Positions 6,415-16,415 of a stretch of 64,000 nt of DNA are shown one piece after another. Both the position numbers and the translations under genes were made by a program. The notes below the pieces were generated by a model. The model ran no database searches. It saw only the letters and a list, made by a program, of their open reading frames with translations, and was not told the origin of the DNA. The DNA is from Gammaproteobacteria bacterium. Lineage in GTDB: Bacteria; Pseudomonadota; Gammaproteobacteria; Pseudomonadales; Pseudohongiellaceae. The stretch is from positions 1 through 64,000 of the forward strand of contig JAQWZF010000033.1 of assembly GCA_029253585.1 (NCBI GenBank), read 5' to 3'. Positions within the stretch are counted from its first letter, which is position 1. The number at the start of each line of letters is the position of its first letter.

Positions 6415-7977
6415 TGCTGGCGGTTTACTAGAGATGTCATAGGCAACGCGTGAGACATCTGCGATTTCATTCATGATGCGATTGGACAGACGTTCCAACA
6501 GTTCGGAGTCGAGGCGAGCCCAGCGTGCGGTCATGAAATCGATAGTCTCGACGGCGCGCAAGGTAATCACGTAGGAATAACGACGCGCATCACCCACAAC
6601 ACCTACTGATTTCACCGGCAAGAACACGGCGAAGGCCTGGCTCACCTTGTTGTAAACATCGGCGCGGTACAGCTCTTCCATGAAGATGGCATCGGCCTGA
6701 CGCAGAATATCGCAGTACTTTTTCTTGACTTCACCGAGTACGCGAACCCCTAGCCCAGGGCCTGGAAAAGGATGGCGGTAGACCATGTCGTAAGGCAGGC
6801 CTAGCTCCAAGCCGATCTTACGCACCTCGTCTTTGAATAATTCTCGTAGCGGCTCGACGAGTTCCATCTTCATGTCGTCGGGCAGACCGCCAACGTTATG
6901 GTGGGATTTGATCACGTGGGCCTTACCGGTCTTCGACCCAGCGGATTCGATGACATCGGGATAGATAGTGCCCTGCGCCAACCAATTTACATCTTTGAGT
7001 TTGGTCGCCTCTTCATCAAATACATCGATGAAGGTATTACCAATAATTTTTCTTTTCTGTTCCGGCTCATCGACTCCTGCGAGTCGGCTTAGAAAGCGCT
7101 CTTCTGCATCGGCTCGAATCACGCGAACACCCATGTTCTTTGCGAACATAGACATGACCTGATCCCCTTCGTTTAATCTGAGCAATCCGTTATCAACGAA
7201 AACACAGGTCAGCTGATCGCCGATCGCCTTGTGTAACAGTGCAGCAACGACAGATGAATCCACACCGCCAGATAAGCCTAGTAACACCTTATCTGTGCCA
7301 ACCTTAGCGCGCACCGTCGCGATCGCGTCCTCGATGATATTGGCTGCCGTCCACAAGGACTCGCAACCGCAGATGCCATGACAGAATCGTTCGAGAATAC
7401 GCAGACCTTGAATGGTGTGCGTCACTTCGGGGTGAAACTGAATTCCGTAGAAATTTCGAGACTCATCACACATCGCCGCTATAGGGGCACTCTCCGTCTG
7501 CGCTATCAACGAAAACCCTGGCGGCACTTCGGTGACCTTATCACCATGGCTCATCCATACGTCTAATTGAGGCGCCGCTTTCTCATTAATCCTATCTTCG
7601 ATGCCATCGAATAATTTATTCGGCGCGATCACATCGACCTGCGCGAAACCAAATTCAGACTTACTCGAGGCTTCGACTTTGCCCGAAAAGTGCTCTGCCA
7701 TAGTTTGCATACCGTAGCAGATGCCAAGAATCGGTTTGCCAGCGCCATAGATAAACTCGGGGGGACGCGGCGATTCATCGTGATTCGCCGACTCCGGACT
7801 ACCGGAAAAAATTACGCCCTGAGGATCAAATTCCCGAAATAGCTCTTCATCGACCGCGTAGTCCCAGATCTCACAATACACACCTAACTCGCGAACCCGC
7901 CGCGCGATGAGCTGCGTGTACTGCGAACCGAAATCAAGAATAAGAATTTTCTGGCTATGAATATTAGCTGTTGTCAT
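6397..7977 (-). CDS. guaA: GMP synthase (glutamine-hydrolysing)
   Basis: A 526-aa, full-length GuaA that converts XMP, ATP and glutamine to GMP in the last step of guanine nucleotide synthesis. The N-terminal class I amidotransferase has LGICYGMQ (nucleophile Cys87) and QFHPEVTHT (His/Glu of the triad). The ATP-pyrophosphatase domain has the P-loop [13 protein letters not shown], and the C-terminal dimerisation domain ends in PPATIEWE, the universal tail. That tail is the repeated att core of the neighbouring array. Gene order guaB-guaA on the same strand is the usual purine operon, but here 218 bases with a large hairpin separate them. Confidence 0.98.
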   Translation of the reverse strand: MTTANIHSQKILILDFGSQYTQLIARRVRELGVYCEIWDYAVDEELFREFDPQGVIFSGSPESANHDESPRPPEFIYGAGKPILGICYGMQTMAEHFSGKVEASSKSEFGFAQVDVIAPNKLFDGIEDRINEKAAPQLDVWMSHGDKVTEVPPGFSLIAQTESAPIAAMCDESRNFYGIQFHPEVTHTIQGLRILERFCHGICGCESLWTAANIIEDAIATVRAKVGTDKVLLGLSGGVDSSVVAALLHKAIGDQLTCVFVDNGLLRLNEGDQVMSMFAKNMGVRVIRADAEERFLSRLAGVDEPEQKRKIIGNTFIDVFDEEATKLKDVNWLAQGTIYPDVIESAGSKTGKAHVIKSHHNVGGLPDDMKMELVEPLRELFKDEVRKIGLELGLPYDMVYRHPFPGPGLGVRVLGEVKKKYCDILRQADAIFMEELYRADVYNKVSQAFAVFLPVKSVGVVGDARRYSYVITLRAVETIDFMTARWARLDSELLERLSNRIMNEIADVSRVAYDISSKPPATIEWE

Positions 7978-8049
7978 GTAAACCCAATCTTAAAATAGTA
8001 ACTGCAATTCGAATTCAACTTCGCACCAGGAAACCTGAGGATGAATCAT

Positions 8050-8149
8050 TGAGGCCCAGAGGCGAGGCACAGGGCCTAACTCAATCAGGGGCTTACATTT
8101 AGTAAGTGACTGAATGAGTTAGTCCTTTTAACGAAGCATCTGGGCCTCA
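8050..8149 (-). other. Large nested inverted repeat between guaB and guaA
   Basis: Outer arms TGAGGCCCAGA (8050-8060) and TCTGGGCCTCA (8139-8149) are perfect complements of 11 bases. Inside, CTAACTCAATCAG (8076-8088) pairs with CTGAATGAGTTAG (8110-8122) with one mismatch, and CTTAC (8092-8096) with GTAAG (8102-8106) around a 5-base loop. In guaBA mRNA this would fold into a long two-part stem. There is no T-run after it, so it is not a standard terminator; it could stabilise or process the message, or be a small palindromic repeat insertion. Confidence 0.6.
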
Positions 8150-8195
8150 GGGGTTTATCCATTCCAACTAATAACTAGTTAGAAGCACTCCCACG

Positions 8196-9665
8196 CTAAC
8201 TTACACGGTAGTTGGGTGCTTCCTTGGTTATGCTAACGTCATGGACGTGAGACTCGTTCATACCCGACGCCGTAATCTTCACAAATTGCGTCTTCATTCG
8301 CATCTGCTCAATATTTGCTGAACCCGTATAACCCATGCTGGAACGCAGCCCACCCATTAGCTGATGCACGATAGCGGACATCGAGCCTTTATAGGGAACT
8401 CGACCCTCGATCCCCTCGGGGACCAGCTTCTCTGTCCCAGAATCGACGTCTTGGAAATAGCGATCACTAGAGCCTTGAGAGTGAGACATGGCGCCTAGAG
8501 AACCCATGCCACGATAAGCCTTATAGCTTCTGCCTTGATACAACTCAACGTCGCCCGGCGCCTCTTCGGAGCCAGCCAGCAGACTGCCGACCATGACGAC
8601 GTGCGCCCCAGCGGCAATCACCTTGGCTATATCACCGGAATAGCGTATTCCGCCATCGGATATAACACAGACATCGCTGCCCTTTACCGCTTCGACAACG
8701 TTAGCAACGGCTGAAATCTGCGGAACACCAACACCGGTTACGATACGTGTCGTGCAGATCGAGCCAGGACCAATACCCACCTTAACCGCGTCCGCACCCG
8801 CCTTGACCAAGTCTCTGGCCGCATCTGCAGTAGCTATATTGCCGCCGATAACAGACACGCTAGGGTAGTTGTCTTTAATATATTTCACCTGATCCAGCAC
8901 GAACTGTGAATGCCCATGTGCGGTATCGACGATAACCACATCGACGCCCGCTTCGATTATCGCTTCAATGCGATCGGCTGAGTCAGGCCCTGTACCGACT
9001 GCGGCTGCAACACGCAGTCTACCCTGCTCGTCTTTACACGCATTCGGATAGTCTTCGGACTTACGAATATCTTTTAGGGTAATAAGGCCACGCAACTCGA
9101 AGTCATCGTTTACAACCAGAATCTTCTCGATTCGGTGGCGATGCAGAAGCTCCTTCACATCATCCAGCGCAAATTCTTCTCGTACTGTTACGAGCCTGTC
9201 CTTTGCCGTCATGATCGATGAAACCTCGGCGTCAAGATTAGCCTCGAAGCGCACATCGCGACTGGTCACGATACCCACCAGGCCAGAGCTGTCCAATACC
9301 GGCATGCCGGATATATCGTATTCTTGCATCAGAGCAACAAGGTCTCTAATGCTGGCATCGGCTGAGATCGTAATAGGATCCTTTACTACGCCACTTTCAT
9401 ATTTCTTTACCTGACGAACTTCTCGCGCCTGATTCTCAACACTCATGCTCTTGTGCAGCACACCCAAGCCACCCTCTTGCGCCATAGCTATCGCGAGACG
9501 GGACTCGGTAACCGTGTCCATCGCAGATGATATAAGCGGAATATTGAGCGCGATCGAACGCGTCAATTGGGTAGTGAGTGCTACAGTTTTGGGAAGAACA
9601 ACAGAGTGGGCAGGCAAGAGTAGAACATCATCAAATGTTAAAGCCTCTTCAGCGATACGTAACAT
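8196..9665 (-). CDS. guaB: Inosine-5'-monophosphate dehydrogenase
   Basis: A 489-aa, full-length GuaB that oxidises IMP to XMP with NAD, the committed step to GMP. The barrel is interrupted by two CBS domains (about residues 95-205). The catalytic loop [11 protein letters not shown] places the nucleophile at Cys304, and the flap region [17 protein letters not shown] follows. ATG 9663-9665 matches the standard N-terminus [24 protein letters not shown] element 27-32 bases upstream fits its own promoter. The stop is TAG. Confidence 0.98.
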   Translation of the reverse strand: MLRIAEEALTFDDVLLLPAHSVVLPKTVALTTQLTRSIALNIPLISSAMDTVTESRLAIAMAQEGGLGVLHKSMSVENQAREVRQVKKYESGVVKDPITISADASIRDLVALMQEYDISGMPVLDSSGLVGIVTSRDVRFEANLDAEVSSIMTAKDRLVTVREEFALDDVKELLHRHRIEKILVVNDDFELRGLITLKDIRKSEDYPNACKDEQGRLRVAAAVGTGPDSADRIEAIIEAGVDVVIVDTAHGHSQFVLDQVKYIKDNYPSVSVIGGNIATADAARDLVKAGADAVKVGIGPGSICTTRIVTGVGVPQISAVANVVEAVKGSDVCVISDGGIRYSGDIAKVIAAGAHVVMVGSLLAGSEEAPGDVELYQGRSYKAYRGMGSLGAMSHSQGSSDRYFQDVDSGTEKLVPEGIEGRVPYKGSMSAIVHQLMGGLRSSMGYTGSANIEQMRMKTQFVKITASGMNESHVHDVSITKEAPNYRVS

Positions 9666-9692
9666 GTGATTACCACCTTCTACAAAACGGAA

Positions 9693-9698
9693 ATTATA
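9693..9698 (-). promoter_or_regulatory. Probable guaB -10 element
   Basis: TATAAT in the minus direction, 28 bases before the guaB ATG. No good -35 match is seen at the expected distance. Confidence 0.45.
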
Positions 9699-9747
9699 CA
9701 GAAACAGGGGCCGCTTGTATAGATTCTGACAGGGGCTTTAACTGGAT

Positions 9748-10473
9748 TTAACTGGCCTTGTGCAGCCCCTCTATGCCGACAATTTTTCGGTACAGACCGC
9801 GCGCCACGAGTATTGTCATCCAGAGTGAAAAGTACACAAGGCCCGACCATTGGATTTGCTCTCCCAGCAATAGGGCAGCCACGCAGGATATCAGGGCCGT
9901 CGCCGCCACCAAAGCCCAGGTTAAGCAGGCAAGCTTGCAAAATATGACTTCGTACTCGCTTAAGACAAGTTGCTGACGCTGCCTAAGCGAGTTCTGATAC
10001 AGGGCGATCAGGATAAAACAGAGCGCCATGAGCCCCAAACCAAAATAGACCATAAGATTTATCACATCGGCTAGCTCCATTATCTCCAGATTTTGTTGCA
10101 AAGCCCCGCGTGATAAAAAGGAGATACTGAGCTACACCATCAGCTTGATCGGATAGACGAAGATTAGCACCAGCACTACTAGGCCGAGACTAAGATAGAG
10201 TCTGATGCGATCCTGCAGGCCGAAAGTCCTGCTCCAGAGGGTATGCGCCACCCAGATCGATCCAATTATGGTCGCGCTAATTATGATGGCGGGTATGTCC
10301 TGCGAAAGGCTGAGCAACTCCGGCACCGTCTTGGGTATTACATCGATACTGGTCACGAGCATGGCGAAGGCGGCGTCGACGAAGGTCTCGATCCGAGTCA
10401 TGCTCTCGCCGCGCAAGATGCGACCATCTTCGCACTTACACGAGCCTAGGTATTCCTGAGAGAGTTGCTGCAT
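9748..10473 (-). pseudogene. TMEM175/DUF1211-like membrane protein split by one in-frame TAG
   Basis: Two halves in the same reading frame are separated by a single TAG (10132-10134). The first half contains GESMTRIETFVDAAFAMLVT, close to the R-x-x-x-F-S/V-D-A-V/A-F-A signature of the TMEM175-type channel family, followed by helices IIISATIIGSIWVAHTLWS and LYLSLGLVVLVLIFVYPIKL. The second half adds MVYFGLGLMALCFILIALYQ and two more hydrophobic segments. Together they give about six membrane segments and about 241 residues, the normal size for a bacterial member. The codon replaced is probably CAG or TGG. Either half alone is unlikely to make a channel. It sits directly downstream of the secreted propeller gene (gap 8 bases). 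Confidence 0.7.
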
Positions 10474-10481
10474 GCCTGCCC

Positions 10482-11474
10482 CTACTCGAATTCCAGCTCG
10501 GCAACCGCGATCCCGTGCTCGCCGGCAATAGAATAGAGCAGATACACCCTGCCATCTTCTTCGAAAATAGTTGGATCCCGCAGCTGATTCACCCGCTCAT
10601 CTATATGCCCACGCCTCGAGGGTGCTATCTCCAACTCTGCCCCCTCCCACACCATCTGAGGCCTGAGCACCTCAACCGGCTCTGATTCCTGCCATTGCAT
10701 CCAATCCCCCTCCATGTCGATGGTCGAAAGGAATATTCTCTCTGGGGCATGCCCCGCCTGAGTCCAAAATACATGCAGGGTGTTGTCGCGTATTAATAGC
10801 GCATTGTGGCGCATATTATCATTGAAGAATCTAGGCCCTTCCTGAAAGTCACTCATGCCATCTCTGGAGCGGTACAGGTATCCCGGCATGGATAAGGCAT
10901 AGTGATAAGCCCCATGTTCGATGACGCGAAAATAGGGGCGGCCTAACACATCCGGCCTACCCTCGAAGTCTATTCCGTTCTTCGAAGTCGCCAGACGAGT
11001 AAGCTGCCGGCCCGCATCGCGCCCATGGATATACATGACAATCTGCTGCTTCTCGTTGTCTACATGCACGTCCGGAGAGGCAATATGGGCATACAGGGGA
11101 GCACTTGTGCCAAGGGCTAGCGAACAGGGTGGACAGGTAGTTGGAAAGAAAGAGTCTTCGAGCCTGAGCGAACCTTCTTCGTAGATGCTCCATGGCCCGG
11201 TAATATCATCCGCATAGGCCAGCCGAATGTAGCTGCCACGATGATCGGCGAAATAAAGATAGTAGTTGCCTAATGGATTGTCTATCCACGGGGGCACACG
11301 TATAAGTGAGGGCCCCTGTATATTGCTACCCATGCGCGAGTCCATGTTGGGGACAATGATAGGCCCATCTGCCAGCCGCGTAACCTGCGGCGCCTGCGGA
11401 GTTGCTGCCTGCGCGGGTAAGGCACCACACAGTAACCACAGAGCCGTAAATACAAGTGTTCTTCTTTTTTGCAT
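10482..11474 (-). CDS. Secreted five-bladed propeller protein, GH43/GH32-like
   Basis: Start set at ATG 11472-11474 because AAAGGGATT lies just upstream and a signal peptide follows (MQKRRTLVFTALWLLCGALP, cleavage after AQA); about 330 aa. The body has repeated blades with the GH43-like patterns LGNYYLYFADHRGSYIRLAY, ADDITGPWSIYEEGSL, HIASPDVHVDNEKQQIVMY and NQLRDPTIFEEDGRVYLLYS. Asp in SPDVHV and in LRDPTIF could be catalytic or structural. This fits a periplasmic or exported glycosidase-like protein, but similar folds also occur in proteins without enzymatic activity, and the substrate is unknown. The TMEM175-like pseudogene follows after 8 bases. Confidence 0.65.
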   Translation of the reverse strand: MQKRRTLVFTALWLLCGALPAQAATPQAPQVTRLADGPIIVPNMDSRMGSNIQGPSLIRVPPWIDNPLGNYYLYFADHRGSYIRLAYADDITGPWSIYEEGSLRLEDSFFPTTCPPCSLALGTSAPLYAHIASPDVHVDNEKQQIVMYIHGRDAGRQLTRLATSKNGIDFEGRPDVLGRPYFRVIEHGAYHYALSMPGYLYRSRDGMSDFQEGPRFFNDNMRHNALLIRDNTLHVFWTQAGHAPERIFLSTIDMEGDWMQWQESEPVEVLRPQMVWEGAELEIAPSRRGHIDERVNQLRDPTIFEEDGRVYLLYSIAGEHGIAVAELEFE

Positions 11475-11651
11475 AATCCCTTTCTCGTCCCAATGCGCTC
11501 GCTTTGCATCATGGAACCTTATGTGTGCATTTTTTGCAAGATGCTGAAGCCGACTAGTGCTTGCATCCACTACAGACTGAAATTACTCTCCCCCTACGCA
11601 ACACCGAAGACACGATAAAAACCTCAAAACCGGGGCAAGAAGAGTCGACCC

Positions 11652-12494
11652 ATGAATCAAATGAATAAATCCAGCTCTGTCAGCACGCCTGTCTATGCTC
11701 GTATCATGCGAGAACCGATCGTGCACTTCTTCATTATCGCAGTCATTATCTTTGCACTGTATACAATTACTCAGGCCGGGAATGAAAACTTGCTGGAGAT
11801 CGACCAGCGCGAAATAGATGCACGCATCTTCATGCAGGAGCTGTCGCGCGGCGAAGAACTTTCCGCAGAACAACGAGATTTAGTAACCGCCTACTATATA
11901 GAAGAGCAAATTCTAGTGCGGGAAGCCCTCGCCATGGAATTGGACAACGACGAGCGCATACACGACATTCTGGCGCAGAAGATGCGTCACGTGCTAAGCG
12001 GAAACATTATTCAGCCAAGCGCTGCCGAATTAAGTGTGTACTACGAGCAAAACAGAACTCGCTTCGAAACTCCCGCCACCGCAGATTTCGATGAGTTGGT
12101 TTTCGACTCTACAGGTCCTCTAGAAGCTTCCATACTTACTTCTATCCAACAAGGTGCCGAGGCTGATGCCTTAATGGAATTATCAGAAGGTACGGTCGCG
12201 ACTCTACCGAATGTGAATAGCGTAGACCTCGCTAATATTTTCGATCAGGAGTTTGCGAATAAGGTTCTAGCAGCCGAGCTCAACCAATGGCAAGGCCCGT
12301 TTATTAGCAATCGAGGGCAACATTGGCTACGGGCAACTCAGAGAAACTCGGCCGGCATACCAGCGCTTGATGACATTGCCGATCTGGTTCGTCTCGAGTG
12401 GATTGCTGCCGAAGAGGAGGTCCGCCTGCAGCAGGAGGTAGACAGACTTTGGGATCAATACACTATAGTCATTAACAACTCCGAAGCCGAATAA
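11652..12494 (+). CDS. PpiC/SurA-like peptidyl-prolyl isomerase family protein
   Basis: A 280-aa membrane-anchored protein: one N-terminal helix (PIVHFFIIAVIIFALYTI, about residues 24-41), a helical segment with VTAYYIEEQILVREALAMEL typical of SurA/PpiD-type chaperones, then a degenerate parvulin domain ending in WQGPFISNRGQHWLRA. Start ATG 11652 has AAGAAGAG about 8 bases upstream. A HupE/UreJ-family gene follows after 6 bases; the two are often found together, with the isomerase presumably aiding an exported partner. Parvulin active-site residues are not clear, so chaperone rather than isomerase activity may dominate. Confidence 0.75.
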   Translation: MNQMNKSSSVSTPVYARIMREPIVHFFIIAVIIFALYTITQAGNENLLEIDQREIDARIFMQELSRGEELSAEQRDLVTAYYIEEQILVREALAMELDNDERIHDILAQKMRHVLSGNIIQPSAAELSVYYEQNRTRFETPATADFDELVFDSTGPLEASILTSIQQGAEADALMELSEGTVATLPNVNSVDLANIFDQEFANKVLAAELNQWQGPFISNRGQHWLRATQRNSAGIPALDDIADLVRLEWIAAEEEVRLQQEVDRLWDQYTIVINNSEAE

Positions 12495-12500
12495 CAGATC

Positions 12501-13520
12501 ATGCACGCCCCCTTTCAGAAAAGCACAGATCTGCATTTTTTCGCACTCTTCTTGCTGCTCGTCTTCAGCTTGACCCTCGCTACCCAGACCAGGGGGCACG
12601 ATGTCGATGTGACCGGTGTTGCCCGAGTCTTTCTGGACGAGCTCGACGACAACAGTTACCAACTTTCTATAGTCGATCAACAGGTACCGCCCTTATTTAA
12701 TGTGGAGCGTATACTTCCCGAGCGATGCCTGAAGTTACCGCCAAGTCGATTCAGTTATCGCTTCCAGTGCGAGCCAGCACTTAACACCGAAGATGCTCTA
12801 TTATTTCCCTGGTCTCTGGAAGGCCTAGTGCTCATCACGCGCTGGTCCAATGGCAGCGATGTCTCTGGTTATTTTCCAGGGGATGGCAGCCTAATCGAAG
12901 TGCCCATGTCAGAAATGAAGGCAGGTGCCGCCTCTATTCGAAATCTAGCTAGCCGCTACCTACGGCTTGGCGGCGAGCACATTCTATTCGGCGCCGATCA
13001 CCTGCTGTTCGTGCTAGGCCTGTTACTCTTACTGCAGGGTTTCTGGAAGCTACTAAAAACCATAACTGCCTTTACAATAGCCCATAGCATTACTCTTGCC
13101 TGCGCAGTCCTTGGCTTCTTCCCCGTTCCAGGCGCGCCCATTGAAGTTCTGATAGCGCTGTCGATTGTATTTCTGGCACGAGAGATATTGATGGCGCAGC
13201 AGGGGAATACCACGCTAGCCCATGCCAAACCCTGGATAGTGGCGTTTGCATTTGGCCTGGTGCACGGATTCGGGTTCGCCGGCGCGCTAGGCGAGCTTGG
13301 CCTCAGTGACGCCGACATTCCACTGGCTTTGCTATTCTTTAACCTGGGAGTAGAAGCGGGTCAGGTAGCTTTTATTGGGGCACTGTTAGCACTGCATTAT
13401 ATCTTCGAAAAACACCTAAACCACCTGATACCAAGTTTGCAACGAGGGCTCGCCTACGGCATAGGCGGCGTAGCGAGCTACTGGTTTCTTGAGAGAATCC
13501 CCAGCCTGTTCATCGCTTAG
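12501..13520 (+). CDS. HupE/UreJ family membrane protein
   Basis: The 339-aa protein has a signal peptide and a beta-rich periplasmic part (about residues 30-155), followed by the HupE/UreJ membrane domain with its hallmark HILFGADHLLFVLGLLLLL, then AHSITLACAVLGF, SIVFLAREILMA and HGFGFAGALGEL. Relatives are implicated in nickel or other metal handling; in many genomes, as here, they occur away from hydrogenase or urease genes, so the substrate is uncertain. It pairs with the preceding PpiC-like gene and converges on the cytochrome gene with a 10-base gap. Confidence 0.8.
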   Translation: MHAPFQKSTDLHFFALFLLLVFSLTLATQTRGHDVDVTGVARVFLDELDDNSYQLSIVDQQVPPLFNVERILPERCLKLPPSRFSYRFQCEPALNTEDALLFPWSLEGLVLITRWSNGSDVSGYFPGDGSLIEVPMSEMKAGAASIRNLASRYLRLGGEHILFGADHLLFVLGLLLLLQGFWKLLKTITAFTIAHSITLACAVLGFFPVPGAPIEVLIALSIVFLAREILMAQQGNTTLAHAKPWIVAFAFGLVHGFGFAGALGELGLSDADIPLALLFFNLGVEAGQVAFIGALLALHYIFEKHLNHLIPSLQRGLAYGIGGVASYWFLERIPSLFIA

Positions 13521-13530
13521 CAGAGGGTTC

Positions 13531-13965
13531 TTAACGAACCTGATATTGCTGGTGACAGGACTCGCAGGGAGGATAGAGCGCATCGTTCCCCGCCGCCGAC
13601 AGGGCTTCTTCGTCTTTATTGTTCGTTGCAACAATCACCTGCCTCGCCGCGTCTATCATTTGCAGGTTGTAAATGCGCCAGTCAGCTTCCGCAGCCATAG
13701 CAGACTCCCCTTCACCTGAACCACCTAACTGCAACAAGTTGCCAGCAGCGATCACCGACAGGGCAGCATTTCTTACTTCCTGCCACTGCGCATCGCTCTC
13801 AAGCTGATAGGCACCCCAGATAGTGGTGGTCGTCGGCGTAATCAATCCATTCATTATTTCTTTGACCGTAAGCAGAGGATCGTAGGAATCTGTCTGCGCG
13901 AAAGTTGTGCTCAAACCAACTGCACTGAGGACAGCCACAGCGATTAACTTTATTTTTTTCTGCAT
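13531..13965 (-). CDS. Cytochrome c'-like (class II) monohaem protein
   Basis: Start at ATG 13963-13965, which begins a signal peptide (MQKKIKLIAVAVLSAVGLST, cleavage after TFA); a longer frame upstream lacks export signals. The 144-aa product has VKEIMNGLITPTTTTIWGAY near the N-terminus and a single CESCHQQY haem motif near the C-terminus, the order found in class II c-type cytochromes that fold as four-helix bundles. Function may be periplasmic electron transfer or binding of a gaseous ligand. It is on the minus strand after a terminator that closes the preceding gene. Confidence 0.75.
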   Translation of the reverse strand: MQKKIKLIAVAVLSAVGLSTTFAQTDSYDPLLTVKEIMNGLITPTTTTIWGAYQLESDAQWQEVRNAALSVIAAGNLLQLGGSGEGESAMAAEADWRIYNLQMIDAARQVIVATNNKDEEALSAAGNDALYPPCESCHQQYQVR

Positions 13966-14097
13966 TTTTATAAGCCTATCTAGCAGCCTATTTATCATCA
14001 TAGTTAACTGCTGGAGCAGCGGGTGGATTCGCGACCAGAATACTGACACGAGCGTAGGATAAAGTTTATGCGATGTATCAATATTCTTAAAGCACAT

Positions 14098-14126
14098 TAA
14101 AAGACCGGCTCTGTGGCCGGCTTTTA
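14098..14126 (-). terminator. Rho-independent terminator, possibly bidirectional
   Basis: CCGGC (14105-14109) pairs with GCCGG (14116-14120) around a 6-base loop; AAAAG before and CTTTT after extend it. It follows the secreted-protein gene that stops at 14144. Confidence 0.7.
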
Positions 14127-14143
14127 TTCCTTGCAGGCTTACA

Positions 14144-15154
14144 CTACTGCACTCTAACCTCTGCTTCCGCCTCTGCCTTTTCTTTCTCTTCCAGTCTGGC
14201 TCCTGCCAGAATGCCAGGCAAGGCATAGTTTCCTTCGTGGCAGGCGTATTCGTAGATCTGATCTTCCACTGCATTCATAGGCAGCTCACCCTTCCATGCC
14301 GTCGCGTAGACTTTTGGGTCATCGACAGTAAATTGATAGAGCAAGGTTTCGTCATCCACGCGGGTGAAACGTTCCGTTACTGTCGCGTCAGCTGACAGGT
14401 AAAAGTAGTGACGCAACGCTCCGCGAAAACTCTGCTGTGGGTGGTAGTTGGTCGTTTCGACGACAAGAGTATCGCCCTCATAGTAGCCAATGGAATCGCC
14501 TAACCATTTGGGAATATCAGAATGATCACTATCGCGCATGCGAATGATACGCGCATCATGATTCATCTCGGCCATGATCATCACGTAGTCTTTTGTCTGA
14601 ACGATCTGACTGTGATTATTGTAGAGTACTGGCAACATAGGCGGACCACCGGAGGAGCCAAAACCGACCAGGCAACGCTCACCTAGGGGACGCGCCTCTG
14701 GCCCGGCAAACGGGCCCGGCCCCATTGCTCGCGCTCCAAATATTGCTCTCTGCGCACCCTCGGCCCAGGGTAGACGGCCATTCTCGGGTTCGACAAGAAT
14801 GGAGGTGCGAATCTCACCGTCGATTACTGCCATGCGCTCGCCTGGGTCCATCCAGAAAGTGTTATAGCCTCCAACGTCTGGCTCCGCATCTGTCGGCGCG
14901 GCTGTCAGATCATCAAGATAGCTGTCGCCAGTCTGCCCAATTTGCGCTGCCTCCTCGGCGGTAATTGTTAGCTGTCCATTAAACTGTTCGCCACGCTCCA
15001 GCATCGTTACCGTGGCAATACTGTAAACACCCTGCAAATCCGGCGCACCAAAACTGGTACGTGGCGCCACATAATCCTGCGCAACTGCAACCTGGCCCAA
15101 GGCCACTGCAATACCTGCCATGAGAAAAACGTTCGCTAACTTCAGCTTATTCAT
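14144..15154 (-). CDS. Secreted protein of unknown function (beta-rich)
   Basis: Start at ATG 15152-15154, giving a signal peptide (MNKLKLANVFLMAGIAVALG, cleavage after VAVAQ region) and a 336-aa product; the upstream extension lacks export features. The mature protein begins APRTSFGAPDLQGVYS, then SILVEPENGRLPWAEGAQRA, LGERCLVGFGSSGGPPMLP and WLGDSIGYYEGDTLVVETTN. I know this pattern as a family of exported proteins common in Gammaproteobacteria and Acidobacteria, often with solute-degrading clusters, but without a proven function. The C-terminus is Glu/Lys/Ala-rich. A terminator follows. Confidence 0.65.
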   Translation of the reverse strand: MNKLKLANVFLMAGIAVALGQVAVAQDYVAPRTSFGAPDLQGVYSIATVTMLERGEQFNGQLTITAEEAAQIGQTGDSYLDDLTAAPTDAEPDVGGYNTFWMDPGERMAVIDGEIRTSILVEPENGRLPWAEGAQRAIFGARAMGPGPFAGPEARPLGERCLVGFGSSGGPPMLPVLYNNHSQIVQTKDYVMIMAEMNHDARIIRMRDSDHSDIPKWLGDSIGYYEGDTLVVETTNYHPQQSFRGALRHYFYLSADATVTERFTRVDDETLLYQFTVDDPKVYATAWKGELPMNAVEDQIYEYACHEGNYALPGILAGARLEEKEKAEAEAEVRVQ

Positions 15155-15473
15155 ACTCTGTGTCCCCACATCACCTTCTCCTCTTCCCTCTTCCACTTTC
15201 CTTCACCGTCTTCACGTGTGCGGAAGATAACTAATCAGCTAAACAAGAATTTTAACATTCACACGTTATTACAGATAGTTAGCTGCTGGCGATTCGCGCC
15301 AAAAAGATTGCATCTACCTGCCAAAGGGATCTTGGCACCGCAAACTCGTCAACTTTTCCTCTTTTTTCTGCTTTAATCCGCTCATCACCTATCCTCGGGC
15401 TGATCCACTGTCCCGCGGCTACCAAATTATTGGTCTTCATTACTTGTAGTGTCGCAATAAATCGGAGCTAACC

Positions 15474-16415
15474 ATGGCATTCCCCAACGTTCTCAGATAC
15501 CTCCCTTACCTACCCGCACTCGTCGCCCTTATACTGGTTGCGAATACAGTCCATGCTGACCTGCTGGACGAAGGAGAACATGGCTATGCAGACAATAATG
15601 GCGTGGAAATTCATTACGCGAGCGTCGGTGAGGGCCCTCTCGTCATCATGATCCATGGCTTCCCAGACTACTGGTATAGCTGGCGCCATCAGATGGAGGG
15701 GCTAAAGGACAACTTCAAAGTTGTCGCCATAGACCAACGCGGATAAAACCTCAGCGGGCAGCCAGAGGCAGAATCCAGCTACGCCATGGCAAACCTCATT
15801 GGCGATGTAGCAGCTGTGATTCGCCATTTCGGTGAGGAGAAAGCCAATATAGTTGGCCATGACTGGGGTGGCATCGTGTCATGGCAGTTCGCCTTTGCGC
15901 TGCCCGAGATGGTCGAAAACCTTCTTATTCTCAACCTTCCCCACCCCAATGGCATGGCGCGAGAACTGGCCAACAACCGAGAACAGCAGGCAAACAGTGG
16001 TTATGCGCGCGCTTTCATTGCCGGCAAGGCTACCGATCCAGACATCTTCTTCGGACAGCCCATGAATCCGCAGACACTCTCAGGCTGGATAAGTGACCCG
16101 GCTGCGAGGCAGAATTATGTTGAGGCCTTCGGGCGCTCCAGCTTCGATGGCATGCTCGCCTACTACAAGCAAAACTACCCGAGGAGCGAAAGCTCCGGAA
16201 CAGCTCCAAGTGCGCCAAGACTCAATATACCAGTGCTTGTATTTCATGGCCTGAAAGACACGGCGCTGCATTCAGACGGCCTGAACAATACCTGGGATTG
16301 GATAGATGCCGACACAACTATCGTCACCGCGCCCGGTGCGAGTCATTTCGTGCAACAAGACGCTGCAGAATTAGTCACCAGCACCATGAAATGGTGGCTG
16401 CTAGCGAGACAATAG
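15474..16415 (+). pseudogene. Epoxide hydrolase/dehalogenase-like enzyme with an in-frame TAA
   Basis: One frame runs from ATG 15474 (with AATCGGAGC upstream and a signal peptide) to TAG 16413, broken only by TAA at 15744-15746. Before the stop are [18 protein letters not shown] and VVAIDQRG; directly after are NLSGQPEAESSYAM, VGHDWGGIVSWQFA (nucleophile Asp) and APGASHFVQQDAAE (catalytic His). Relatives read DQRGYNLS here, so a Tyr codon (TAT/TAC) has become TAA. The set of residues fits soluble epoxide hydrolases or haloalkane dehalogenases of the alpha/beta fold. An ATG at 15786 could start a fragment lacking the oxyanion loop, which would be inactive. Confidence 0.8.
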
